64,000 nt of DNA from Nonomuraea zeae (GTDB lineage Bacteria > Actinomycetota > Actinomycetes > Streptosporangiales > Streptosporangiaceae), in contig NZ_VCKX01000010.1 in the NCBI RefSeq assembly GCF_005889725.1, positions 39,771 to 103,770 of the forward strand. Direction: 5' to 3'. The first letter of the stretch is position 1. Every line of letters starts with the position of its first letter. The translations under genes and the position numbers were made by a program. Below the pieces are notes generated by a model. The model did no database searches. It was not told the DNA's origin and saw only the letters and a list, made by a program, of their open reading frames with translations. Of the stretch, positions 8,540-17,274 are shown piece after piece.

Positions 8540-9520
8540 ATGACCACTACCCTCGACGCCCCGCGTGCCGGGGCCGCGTCCGTACACCACGAGAGGCCAC
8601 GCAGGCTCTCGCTGTGGCGTCGCATCTGGCGCGACCGGGTGATGCTCCTGCTGGCGCTGCCCGGGCTGATCTATTTCCTGGTCTTCCACTACGGGCCGCT
8701 GTTCGGCTACGTGGTCGCGTTCAAGGACTACCAGCCCTACATCGGCTTCATCGACAGCGCCTGGGTGGGGCTGCAGAACTTCGTCAGCGTCTTCAGCGAT
8801 CCCGGCGTCTGGAACGCCCTCGGCAACACACTCAAGATCACTCTCACCCAGCTCGTGCTCTTCTTCCCCGCGCCCATCGCCCTGGCGCTGCTGCTCAACA
8901 GCGTGCTCAGCGACAAGGTGCGCCGGTTCGTGCAGAGCGTGGTCTACCTGCCGCACTTCATCGGCTGGGTGATCATCGTCTCGGTGTTCCAGCAGATCCT
9001 CGGCGGCGCCGGCGCGCTGCCGAACTTCCTGGAGAGCGCCGGCCTGCCGCGCTACGACATGATGACCGACCCCGACGTCTTCCCGCTGCTGGTGACGTTG
9101 CAGGTGATCTGGAAGGACGCCGGCTGGGCCACGATCATCTTCCTCGCGGCGCTGCTCGCCATCAACCAGGACCTCTACGAGGCGGCGGCGATGGACGGCG
9201 CGGGGCGATGGCGCCGGCTCTGGCACGTCACGCTGCCCGGCATCACCCCCATCATCATCCTGCTGCTGATCCTCAACCTCGGCAGCATCCTGTCCGTCGG
9301 CTTCGAGCAGATCCTGCTCCAGCGCGACAACGTCGGTCCCGACGCGGGCGAGGTGCTGGACACCTTCGTCTACTTCAACGGCGTCAAGGACGGCCAATGG
9401 GGTCCCGCCGCCGCGGTCGGCCTGGTCAAGACCATCGTCGGCACCGTCATGGTGCTCGGCGCGAACAAGGTGGCCCACCTGCTCGGCCACGAGGGGGTGT
9501 ACCGCGGTGGCGACAAGTAA
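8540..9520 (+). CDS. Sugar ABC transporter permease, LplB/MalF-like
   Basis: A 326-residue inner-membrane protein with six predicted membrane segments, beginning at about residue 35 (RVMLLLALPGLIYFLVFHYG). EAAAMDGAGRWRRLWHVTLPGI is the EAA loop that contacts the ATPase subunit. FHYGPLFGYVVAFKDYQP is characteristic of the LplB-type permeases of complex-carbohydrate importers. It overlaps the next permease by 14 bp and is the first gene of the rightward operon behind a LacI-type operator. No ATPase gene accompanies it; actinobacterial sugar importers of this class commonly share an MsiK-type ATPase encoded elsewhere. Confidence 0.92.
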   Translation: MTTTLDAPRAGAASVHHERPRRLSLWRRIWRDRVMLLLALPGLIYFLVFHYGPLFGYVVAFKDYQPYIGFIDSAWVGLQNFVSVFSDPGVWNALGNTLKITLTQLVLFFPAPIALALLLNSVLSDKVRRFVQSVVYLPHFIGWVIIVSVFQQILGGAGALPNFLESAGLPRYDMMTDPDVFPLLVTLQVIWKDAGWATIIFLAALLAINQDLYEAAAMDGAGRWRRLWHVTLPGITPIIILLLILNLGSILSVGFEQILLQRDNVGPDAGEVLDTFVYFNGVKDGQWGPAAAVGLVKTIVGTVMVLGANKVAHLLGHEGVYRGGDK

Positions 9521-10394
9521 CCGGCCCGCCTGGATGGAGCGGCCGTCCACGCCCGGCCTGATACTCAAGGGCGCGATCCTCACCGCCGTCGTCCTGCTGG
9601 TGGCCTATCCCTTCGTCGGCGTGATCGGCACCAGCCTGTCGGCGGAGACCGACATCGCCAGGAGCGGCGGGTTCGTGCTCATCCCCACCTCGCCGAACCT
9701 GTCGGCCTACTCGACCATCTTCAGCGGCGGCACCGTGACGAGGGCGTTGCTGGTCAGCGTGCTGGTGACGGCCGCCGGCACGCTCGCCAGCGTGCTCGCC
9801 ACCATCGGCATGGCGTACGGCCTGAGCCGCCGCGAGGTGACCGGCGCCCGCTGGATCCTGATGATCGCCCTGCTGACCATGCTGTTCAACCCGGGCCTGA
9901 TCGCCAACTTCCTGCTGGTCAAGCAGGTCGGCCTGATCGACACCTTCGGCGCGCTGATCCTGCCGAGCCTGGTCAGCGCGTTCAACCTGGTCGTGCTCCG
10001 CTCGTTCTTCATGAGCCTGCCCCGCGAGCTGCTGGAGAGCGCGCGCATCGACGGCGCGGGCGACTTCGGCATCCTCGTCAGGATCGTGCTCCCGCTGTCC
10101 AAGGCGGTGCTGGCGGTCATCTCGCTGTTCTACGCCGTCGGCTACTGGAACGCCTTCTTCAACGCCCTGCTCTACCTCGACGACGCGGCGAAGTTCCCGC
10201 TCCCGCTGATCCTGCGCACGTTCGTCCTGCAGGGCCGCTCGCTGGAGGCCCTGACGTCCGCCGAGGCGCCCGCCCCCGTCCAGGCGATCCAGATGGCCGT
10301 GCTCGTGGTGGCGATCGTGCCGATCCTGCTCGTCTACCCCTTCCTCCAGCGCTACTTCACCAAGGGCGTGCTCACCGGCGCCATCAAAGGCTGA
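9507..10394 (+). CDS. Carbohydrate ABC transporter permease, MalG/YtcP-like
   Basis: The 295-residue membrane protein has six predicted helices and an EAA loop at ELLESARIDGAGDFGILVRI, which docks the cytoplasmic ATPase. It forms the permease heterodimer with the preceding gene, whose 3' end it overlaps. The GTG start (GTGGCGACAAG) lies inside the upstream coding region, which implies translational coupling. The lipoprotein binding protein gene follows 26 bp downstream. The pair plus the LplA-like binding protein is the organisation used for import of oligosaccharides released by extracellular lyases. Confidence 0.92.
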   Translation: MATSNRPAWMERPSTPGLILKGAILTAVVLLVAYPFVGVIGTSLSAETDIARSGGFVLIPTSPNLSAYSTIFSGGTVTRALLVSVLVTAAGTLASVLATIGMAYGLSRREVTGARWILMIALLTMLFNPGLIANFLLVKQVGLIDTFGALILPSLVSAFNLVVLRSFFMSLPRELLESARIDGAGDFGILVRIVLPLSKAVLAVISLFYAVGYWNAFFNALLYLDDAAKFPLPLILRTFVLQGRSLEALTSAEAPAPVQAIQMAVLVVAIVPILLVYPFLQRYFTKGVLTGAIKG

Positions 10395-10420
10395 CCCCCC
10401 CAACCCCAAGGAAGATCCCC

Positions 10421-12088
10421 ATGAGCGAACGCGTCTCCCGTCGCGGTTTCCTGCATCTCGGCGCCGCCACGGCCGCGGGTGTCGTCGCCTCCTCCGTGCT
10501 CTCGGCCTGCGGCGCCGGCTCGGCCGCCCCGGCCGCGAAGGCGCAGGGACTCACCATCAAGCTGCCCGCGTACACGCCGCTGTCCAGCGTCCTGACCCCT
10601 GACCTCCCCGGTGACGCCACGGGCGTTCCCGAGGGGTATCTCACCTATCCGAAGGAGCTGTTCAGGGCGGTGGCCAAGCCGCCGATGTCGGGCGGGACCG
10701 CGAAGATCGCGGTGCAGACGTTCTCGCCGCCCCCGCCCGGGCGCGCCGAGAATCCCGCGTGGCAGGAGGTGGAGAAGCGGCTCGGCGGAACGGCGGACGT
10801 GCAGGCGGTCTCCGCGGACGACTGGCCGACCAAGTTCAACACCATGGTCGCCGGCGGCACGTTGCCCGACATGTTCACCTACATCTCCTCCCAGGGAGTC
10901 AACAACCTGCCGGCGTTCGTGGCCAGCCAGTGCACCGACCTGACGGCGCTGCTCGGCGGTGACGCGGTCAAGGAATATCCGAACCTGGCGGCGATCCCGC
11001 AGGTGTTCTGGAAGCAGGGCATCGTCGGCGGCAAGCTCTACGGCATCCCCGTGCCGCGCAACATGGTCGGCGGGTTCGGCTTCTACCGGGCCGACATGTT
11101 CGCCGCGGCAGGCGTCACCGACCTGTCCCAGATCTCCGACCTGGACCGGCTGTTCGAGCTGCTCAAGGAGGTGACCAGGCCCAAGGACAACCGTTGGGGC
11201 CTGGTCACCGCCACCGGCGGCGTCTACGGTCTGTCGATCTTCTCGCAGCTCTTCGGCGCGCCCAACGGCTGGCGGCTGGAGAACGGCAAGCTGCTGCACG
11301 CCATCGAGACCGAGGAGTACAAGGCCGCCGTCGAGTACGTCCGCAAGCTGCGCGAGGCGGGCATCGTCTATCCGGGCTCGGAGGGGTTCGACCAGCTCAA
11401 GCGCAAGAACGAGTTCAACGCCGGCCACGCGGCGCTCGTCTACGACGGACTGCCCGCCTTCCTCGGGCCCACCGGGTTCCTGCAGACCTCCAAGAAGATC
11501 GATCCGGCCGCCGATCCCAGGCCCATCACGCCCATCGGGCCGGCCGCCAAGGCGTTCCTCAACAACATCACCGTCTCCATCACCATGCTGAAGAAGAGCG
11601 ATGAGACGCGGGCGAAGGAACTGCTGCGGGTGGCCGACTTCTTCGCCTCGCCGTTCGGCAGCGAGGAGTACACCCTGTTCAACTACGGGGTCGAGGGGAC
11701 CGACTACAAGCGCGACGGCAAGGGCGCTCCGGTGCTGACCGAGCAGGGCGGCAGGGACACCGCGGTGCCGTGGAAGATGATCGCGGCGCCGACGCAGGCA
11801 CTGTTCGACTCCTCCTCGCAGGAGGCGGTGAAGATCATGCACGCCGCGATCAGCAAGATGATCGCCGTGGGCGTCGAGGACCCCACCGTCGGGTTGTACT
11901 CACCGGCCAACGAGAACAAGTACGAGTCGCTGTACACGATGCGCACCGACCGCGTCACCTCGATCGTGGCCGGCCGCGCGCCGGTGAGCGACCTCGACAA
12001 ACTGATCAAGGACTGGCGGGCGCAGGGCGGCGACAAGGCGCGCGCCGAGTTCGAGGAAGCGCTCAAGCAGTCTCCGAAGGTGGGCTGA
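10421..12088 (+). CDS. Extracellular solute-binding lipoprotein, LplA-like
   Basis: A 555-residue lipoprotein: MSERVSRRGFLHLGAATAAG is a twin-arginine signal and SVLSAC places the lipidated cysteine near residue 30. The length and the long C-terminal domain fit LplA-type family 1 binding proteins for oligosaccharides, larger than usual monosaccharide binding proteins. It would hold the substrate at the membrane outer face and deliver it to the two preceding permeases. AAGGAAG precedes the ATG. The ligand is not predictable from sequence; the neighbouring PL8, M60 and GH29 enzymes suggest an oligosaccharide from a fucosylated or uronic-acid-containing glycan. Confidence 0.9.
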   Translation: MSERVSRRGFLHLGAATAAGVVASSVLSACGAGSAAPAAKAQGLTIKLPAYTPLSSVLTPDLPGDATGVPEGYLTYPKELFRAVAKPPMSGGTAKIAVQTFSPPPPGRAENPAWQEVEKRLGGTADVQAVSADDWPTKFNTMVAGGTLPDMFTYISSQGVNNLPAFVASQCTDLTALLGGDAVKEYPNLAAIPQVFWKQGIVGGKLYGIPVPRNMVGGFGFYRADMFAAAGVTDLSQISDLDRLFELLKEVTRPKDNRWGLVTATGGVYGLSIFSQLFGAPNGWRLENGKLLHAIETEEYKAAVEYVRKLREAGIVYPGSEGFDQLKRKNEFNAGHAALVYDGLPAFLGPTGFLQTSKKIDPAADPRPITPIGPAAKAFLNNITVSITMLKKSDETRAKELLRVADFFASPFGSEEYTLFNYGVEGTDYKRDGKGAPVLTEQGGRDTAVPWKMIAAPTQALFDSSSQEAVKIMHAAISKMIAVGVEDPTVGLYSPANENKYESLYTMRTDRVTSIVAGRAPVSDLDKLIKDWRAQGGDKARAEFEEALKQSPKVG

Positions 12089-12091
12089 CCC

Positions 12092-13468
12092 GTGAAGCGC
12101 AAATTCGCCTTGCTCGCCATCGCCGCGCTGCTCAGCACCGCCGCGGCCGTACCCGCCGAGCCCTCGCCCGGCTCCCCCGGACTCGGCGACCCGCTCTTCC
12201 CCACGCTCGGCAACGGCGGCTACGACGTGCGCCACTACGACGTCTCCTTCGACTTCACACCCGTCACCTACGACTTCTCCGGCTCGGTGCGGTTCACCGC
12301 GAAGGCCACCCAGGCGCTGTCCGCCTTCAACCTCGACACCGACGGGCACACCATCGACGCGGTCACCGTGAACGGCGGGCCCGCCACCTGGTCGCTCTCA
12401 CCCGGCCAGAGCGGGCAGGAGCTGACCGTCACACCGGCCGCGCCGCTGCCCGAGCACGTGCCGTTCGAGGCCGAGATCCGCTTCCACGGCAACGGCAAGG
12501 CACCGCGCGCGGGCCTCACGGGCTGGCGCTTCGGACCCGACGGCGGGTTCGCCGCCGCGGCGCAGTCCAGCAGGGCCGACACGTTCTTCCCGGTCAACGA
12601 CCACCCGTCCGACAAGGCCACCTGGACCTTCCGCGTCACCGCGCCGGAAGGGTACGTCGCCACTGCCAACGGCGAACTGCGCGGTCGCCGGGGCGGCGTC
12701 TGGACCTTCGAGGAGCGCGAGCCGATGGCGTCGGAGCTGATCGGAATCGCGGTGGTGAAGGGCACGTACCTGTACGGCGAAGGCCCCCACGCCCTGCCCC
12801 TGCGCCACGTCGTGCCCCAGGGCCAGGAGGCCCGGTACGCCCCCATCGTGGCCGAGACCGCGGGCCAGATCGCGTGGGCGGAGGCCAGATTCGGCCGGTT
12901 CCCGTTCTCCACGTACGGCATCCACGTCTACCCCGGCTACAGCGACGCCCTGGAGAACCAGACCCTGTCGCTGTTCGGCACCGGCTGGTTCGACCGGCCC
13001 GCCTACTCCAACACGATGGTCCACGAGCTCGTCCACCAGTGGTTCGGCGACTCGGTCACGCCCGCCACCTGGCAGGACGCCTGGCTGAACGAGGGCCCGG
13101 CCGTCTACTACGCGGCGTTGTGGGCCGAGGAGCATGGCGGCCAGTCCATGACGGACCGGATGCGGGGCGTGTACGCCAAGCTCGACCAGGTCCGGGCCGT
13201 GGACGGCCCGCCCGGCAGGCCGAAGGCGCTGGGCGGCTACAACATCTACGACGGCGGAGCCCTGGTGCTCCACGCCCTGCGCACCGAGGCGGGCGACGCC
13301 GCTTTTGACCGGATCATGCGCAGGTGGGTGCAGCGCCACAAGGACGGCAACGCCTCCACCGAGGACTTCATCGCCCACGCCGCCGGCACCGCGCACCGGC
13401 CCGACCTGGACGGCTTCCTGCGCGCCTGGCTCTACGGCGCCCAGAACCCCCCGCTGGAGGGAATGTGA
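12092..13468 (+). CDS. M1-family zinc metallopeptidase, secreted
   Basis: The 458-residue protein starts at a GTG three bases after the previous stop and has a Sec signal peptide (KFALLAIAALLSTAAAVPA). HELVH at 311-315 and Glu334 in WLNEG form the M1 zinc site; YSDALENQTLS replaces the classical GAMEN exopeptidase motif but keeps its glutamate. It has the N-terminal beta domain and catalytic domain but lacks the long C-terminal helical domain of full aminopeptidases, as in short secreted actinobacterial M1 enzymes. It would trim peptides, possibly glycopeptides produced by the M60 enzymes. Its stop overlaps the next start (GTGA). Confidence 0.9.
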   Translation: MKRKFALLAIAALLSTAAAVPAEPSPGSPGLGDPLFPTLGNGGYDVRHYDVSFDFTPVTYDFSGSVRFTAKATQALSAFNLDTDGHTIDAVTVNGGPATWSLSPGQSGQELTVTPAAPLPEHVPFEAEIRFHGNGKAPRAGLTGWRFGPDGGFAAAAQSSRADTFFPVNDHPSDKATWTFRVTAPEGYVATANGELRGRRGGVWTFEEREPMASELIGIAVVKGTYLYGEGPHALPLRHVVPQGQEARYAPIVAETAGQIAWAEARFGRFPFSTYGIHVYPGYSDALENQTLSLFGTGWFDRPAYSNTMVHELVHQWFGDSVTPATWQDAWLNEGPAVYYAALWAEEHGGQSMTDRMRGVYAKLDQVRAVDGPPGRPKALGGYNIYDGGALVLHALRTEAGDAAFDRIMRRWVQRHKDGNASTEDFIAHAAGTAHRPDLDGFLRAWLYGAQNPPLEGM

Positions 13469-15669
13469 ACAGCGCGATCGCCCTCGCCCTGGTGCTCTCG
13501 CTGACACCCGCGACGGCGCCCGGCCCCAAGATCTACCACGCCTCCCCCACCGGCCGGTCCGCGGCCTGCAGCCAGATCAACCCGTGCTCGCTGGAGACCG
13601 CCAGGGACAAGGTCCGGCAGGCCGTCGCCGGCGGGATGGACCGCGACGTCGAGGTACGCCTCGCCGGCGGCCGGTACGCCATGGCCGGGCCGCTCGTCCT
13701 GGACCAGCGGGATTCCGGGCTGGAAGGGCACACGGTGACCTGGACCGCGGAACCCGGCGCGAGACCGGTGCTCTCCGGCGGCGTGCGGCTCACCGGCTGG
13801 CGGCGGCAGGGCCGCTTCCAGGTGGCGCCGGTGCCCGACGGGATCTCCCCCCGCCAGCTCTTCGTCGGCGGCGTCCGCGCGATCCGCGCGCGGGGAGAGT
13901 CGTGCCCGGCCTCCGTCTGCGACGCGACCAGGACCGGCATGACCGGCGCGATCGGGAGCGGGGTGGCCGGCTGGAGCGACCCGGCCGGCGCCGAAGCGGT
14001 CATCAAGGTCAGGTGGCGTAACTACCGCTGCCGGATCGACCGGGTGGACGGCGACACGATGACCTTCGTCCAGCCGTGCTGGGCGAACTCCGCGAGCGGC
14101 ACCGGCCGCACCGGCCCCGCCTGGGACTCCACGACGGTCGACTCCACCAGGTACGGCAAGGTCTCCTTCTTCGAGAACGCCGTCGAGCTGCTCGACCAGC
14201 CGGGCGAGTTCGTCTACGACCGCACGGCCCGTACCGTCACCTATCTCCCCCGCCCGGGAGAGAGCCTGGACGACGTCGTCGCCCCGGCCACGGAGACGCT
14301 GCTGCGCGTGGAGGGGGCGAGCCGGGTCAGGTTCGCGGGGCTGCGGTTCGAGCACGCCGCCTACCGCCAGCCGGACACCGGCGAGGGGTACGCGGGCACG
14401 CAGGCGGGCCTCACCCTGACCGGGGCCACCGGTCCCGAGGACCATGCCGGGCGCTACTACACCAAGCCGGCCGCCGCCGTGGTGGTGCGCGGAGGCAGCG
14501 GTGTGACCATCGCCGATGCCGCCTTCGCGCATCTGGGCGGCGCCGGGGTGATCTTCGAGAGCGGCACCAAGGACTCGTCGGTCACCGGATCGACGTTCAC
14601 CGACCTGTCGTCGGGCGCCGTCTACGTCGGCGACACCGAGCCCAACCCGCCGGCCGGCCTGCGGGGCGAGCGCAACACCGTGGCCCGCAACTCCATCTCC
14701 TGGATCGGCCGGGAGTTCACCGACGCCGCCGGGATCTGGGCCGGCTACGAGACCGGCCTGCGCGTGGACCACAACACCCTGGAGAAGTTGCCGTACTCCG
14801 GCATCTCCGTCGGCTGGGGCTGGAACCAGCCGGTGGCCCAGAGCCCCGACATGCGCGACAACCAGATCACCGGCAACAGGATCGTGGACGCCATGATGGT
14901 CGCGGAAGACCAGCACGACGGCGGCGCGATCTACACCCAGGGCCCCCAGCCGGGCACGGTGATCTCCGGCAACTATCTCAACAGGTCCGCCTACGGCAAC
15001 ACCGAGCGTGACGGCAACGGCGTCTACCTGGACGAGCAGAGCTCACACATCAGGGTCGAAGGCAACGTGATCACCCGGGTCGGCTACAAGTGGATCTCCA
15101 ACTGGGCCGGGTACGGGATCGACAACCTCGCGACGGGCAACTGGACCGACACCACCGCGCCGGACCTGTCGGGGCGGGGCTCGCAGCAGGTGGACAACTT
15201 CACGGCGCTGGAACGACTGCCCGAGGCCGCGCTCGAGGTCGCCGCGGCGGCCGGCGCCCGGCCGGGAGCGGTCGAGCAGCTCGAACCCGACCTCGCCCGG
15301 GCGGGGAGCGCGAGCCAGTCCGCCACCGACGGGGTCGCGGCCGCCGCCAACGCTCTCGACGGGTCCACCGTGACCGACAGCAGGACCACGTCCGCGGCGG
15401 GCTCCTGGTGGCAGGTCGACCTCGAAGAGGTCAGGAAGGTCGGCACGGTGGAGATCTGGAACGACGCGGCCATGACCACCGCCGACGTCCAGGTGCTGGT
15501 GTCGAGCACGCCGGACTTCGCCCAGGCGGTGACGGTGTCCCTGCCGGGCAAGGCGCTGCGTCCGTCACTGGTCACGACGAACGCCACAGGGCGATATATC
15601 CGTATTCAGCGGGTCGGAACCGGCAGGATCGGGCTCGCGAGCGTCGCGGCCTATGAAGGAGTGTCATGA
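13465..15669 (+). CDS. Secreted right-handed beta-helix protein with C-terminal F5/8-type (CBM32-like) domain
   Basis: The 734-residue product begins with a short signal peptide (NSAIALALVLSLTPATA) from a GTG overlapping the preceding stop. Residues about 20-140 (KIYHASPTGRSAACSQINPC, DSGLEGHTVTW, PVLSGGVRLTGW) resemble the front end of GH141-type beta-helix glycosidases, followed by parallel beta-helix repeats (SGVTIADAAFAHLGGAGV, SGAVYVGDTEPN, NTLEKLPYSGISVGWGW). From about residue 610 a discoidin/F5-8 domain appears: SASQSATDGVAAAANALDGS, WWQVDLEEVRKVGTVEIW, RYIRIQR. It is probably an extracellular glycan-active enzyme; assignment to GH141 is tentative. It overlaps the fucosidase gene by 4 bp. 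Confidence 0.8.
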   Translation: MNSAIALALVLSLTPATAPGPKIYHASPTGRSAACSQINPCSLETARDKVRQAVAGGMDRDVEVRLAGGRYAMAGPLVLDQRDSGLEGHTVTWTAEPGARPVLSGGVRLTGWRRQGRFQVAPVPDGISPRQLFVGGVRAIRARGESCPASVCDATRTGMTGAIGSGVAGWSDPAGAEAVIKVRWRNYRCRIDRVDGDTMTFVQPCWANSASGTGRTGPAWDSTTVDSTRYGKVSFFENAVELLDQPGEFVYDRTARTVTYLPRPGESLDDVVAPATETLLRVEGASRVRFAGLRFEHAAYRQPDTGEGYAGTQAGLTLTGATGPEDHAGRYYTKPAAAVVVRGGSGVTIADAAFAHLGGAGVIFESGTKDSSVTGSTFTDLSSGAVYVGDTEPNPPAGLRGERNTVARNSISWIGREFTDAAGIWAGYETGLRVDHNTLEKLPYSGISVGWGWNQPVAQSPDMRDNQITGNRIVDAMMVAEDQHDGGAIYTQGPQPGTVISGNYLNRSAYGNTERDGNGVYLDEQSSHIRVEGNVITRVGYKWISNWAGYGIDNLATGNWTDTTAPDLSGRGSQQVDNFTALERLPEAALEVAAAAGARPGAVEQLEPDLARAGSASQSATDGVAAAANALDGSTVTDSRTTSAAGSWWQVDLEEVRKVGTVEIWNDAAMTTADVQVLVSSTPDFAQAVTVSLPGKALRPSLVTTNATGRYIRIQRVGTGRIGLASVAAYEGVS

Positions 15670-16877
15670 GCTGGTTCACGGAGGCGCGTTTCGGCCTCTT
15701 CATCCACTGGGGGATCTACGCCGCGGCGGCGCGGCACGAGTGGGTGAAGTCGTACGAGCGGCTCAGCGACGAGCAGTACCGCCGCTACTTCGACCACTTC
15801 GACCCCGACCTGTACGACCCGGGCAGGTGGGCGGACGAGGCCGTGAACGCGGGGATGAAGTACCTCGTGGTGACCAGCAAGCACCATGACGGGTTCTGCC
15901 TGTGGGACTCGGATCTGACGGACTACAAGGCGCGGCGGGATCTGCTCGCGCCGATGCTCGACGCCTTCAGGGAGCGGGGGCTGCGTACCGGCCTGTACTA
16001 CTCGCTCCTCGACTGGCATCACCCCGAGTTCCCCAACGACCTGTACCACCCGCAGCGGGACGAGGACCTCGGCGACCGCGACATCCGGAAATATGCGGAC
16101 TACATGCATGGGCAGGTGCGCGAGCTCCTCACCCGCTACGGCCGCATCGACACGATGTGGTTTGACTTCTCCTACGCCGGGCGCGGCTTCGGCGCCAAGG
16201 GCCCCGACGAGTGGCGCTCGGCCGAGCTGGAAGGGATGGTCCGCGAACTGCAGCCCGGCATCCTCATCAACAACCGGCTCGGGCTCGGCGGCGGCGACTT
16301 CACCACGCCCGAGCAGGTCATGCCGCCCGGCGGCGTGCCCGGGCACCGGCCGTGGGAGGCGTGCCAGACACTCAACGGGAGCTGGGGCTACCACAGGGAC
16401 AACCACGACTGGAAACCGGTCGATCTGCTGGTGAAGATGCTGGTCGACACCGTGTCCAAAGGCGGCAACATGCTGCTCAACGTGGGCCCCGACGCCCGCG
16501 GCGAGTTCGAGCCGCGGGCGATCGAGCGGCTGCGCGGCATCGGGACGTGGATGCGCCTGCACGCCCGCTCCATCCACGGCGCCGGGGCCTCGGAGTTCGA
16601 GGCGCCGCAGGACTGCCGCTACACCCAGCGCGGCGACCGGCTCTACCTCCATCTGCTGTCCTGGCCGATGAAGCACATCCACCTGCCCGGACTGGGCAGA
16701 CGGGTGGCCTACGCCCAGTTCCTGCACGACGCCTCCGAAGTGCCGATCGAAGAGATCGACCCGAAGGAGCCCTTCCACCACTACCTGCGCGGGCTGCCGG
16801 AGGACACGCTCACCCTGCGGCTCCCGGTCACCCGTCCCGACGTCACCATCCCCGTCGTGGAGCTGTTCCTGAAGTGA
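15666..16877 (+). CDS. GH29 alpha-L-fucosidase
   Basis: The 403-residue protein shows the GH29 signature from its first residues (WFTEARFGLFIHWGIYA) with KYLVVTSKHHDGFCLWDS at 65-82 and the nucleophile region IDTMWFDFSYAG, where Asp167 is the likely catalytic nucleophile. GH29 enzymes remove alpha-linked L-fucose with retention. There is no signal peptide, so it probably acts in the cytoplasm on imported oligosaccharides. It is a single-domain form without an added carbohydrate-binding module. ATGA overlap with the beta-helix gene shows coupling, and a strong hairpin follows the stop, making it the last gene of the operon. Confidence 0.92.
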   Translation: MSWFTEARFGLFIHWGIYAAAARHEWVKSYERLSDEQYRRYFDHFDPDLYDPGRWADEAVNAGMKYLVVTSKHHDGFCLWDSDLTDYKARRDLLAPMLDAFRERGLRTGLYYSLLDWHHPEFPNDLYHPQRDEDLGDRDIRKYADYMHGQVRELLTRYGRIDTMWFDFSYAGRGFGAKGPDEWRSAELEGMVRELQPGILINNRLGLGGGDFTTPEQVMPPGGVPGHRPWEACQTLNGSWGYHRDNHDWKPVDLLVKMLVDTVSKGGNMLLNVGPDARGEFEPRAIERLRGIGTWMRLHARSIHGAGASEFEAPQDCRYTQRGDRLYLHLLSWPMKHIHLPGLGRRVAYAQFLHDASEVPIEEIDPKEPFHHYLRGLPEDTLTLRLPVTRPDVTIPVVELFLK

Positions 16878-16883
16878 GCAGAC

Positions 16884-16915
16884 GTCTGCGGACCGGAGGC
16901 TTCCGGTCCGCAGAC
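16884..16915 (+). terminator. Hairpin terminator after the rightward operon
   Basis: GTCTGCGGACCGGA (16884-16897) pairs perfectly with TCCGGTCCGCAGAC (16902-16915) around a 4-base loop, seven bases after the fucosidase stop. There is no T-run, as is usual for high-GC actinobacterial terminators. Confidence 0.75.
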
Positions 16916-17274
16916 GCTCGACGCTGATCCACACCCTCCCCGACCCTGAGGCTTCGCCTGGAGGCCCGCCGCGCGGCCCCGTGCTGTCGGGCATTTTTCC
17001 CGCGTGACTCCCATCACATACACTCTGTCCAGCGGTTTCGCGGCGACGACCGGATCCGGCCGGAGGCAGCCGCCCGGTTTCGGCGGAGCGGCGGACGGCC
17101 CGGCGAAGAGCCGGCGCAATCACGGCACTCCGTGATCGACACGCGACCTGCCCGGGGGAAGGCACGGCGCCCGGCACTCATATCGCGGCAGCAGGTACTG
17201 CATGGTGGTGACCCCGCATGCGGCTCTCCTCGACGCCCGACAGCGCAGGCGACGGAACAAGAGGAAGAAAGATC
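16916..17274. other. Intergenic region without recognisable gene
   Basis: About 360 bp between the operon-end hairpin and the RbsB-like lipoprotein gene. I see no convincing reading frame or RNA gene. It should hold the promoter of the following gene, but no clear -35/-10 pair stands out. The last bases (AGAGGAAGAAAG) supply its ribosome binding site. Confidence 0.5.
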
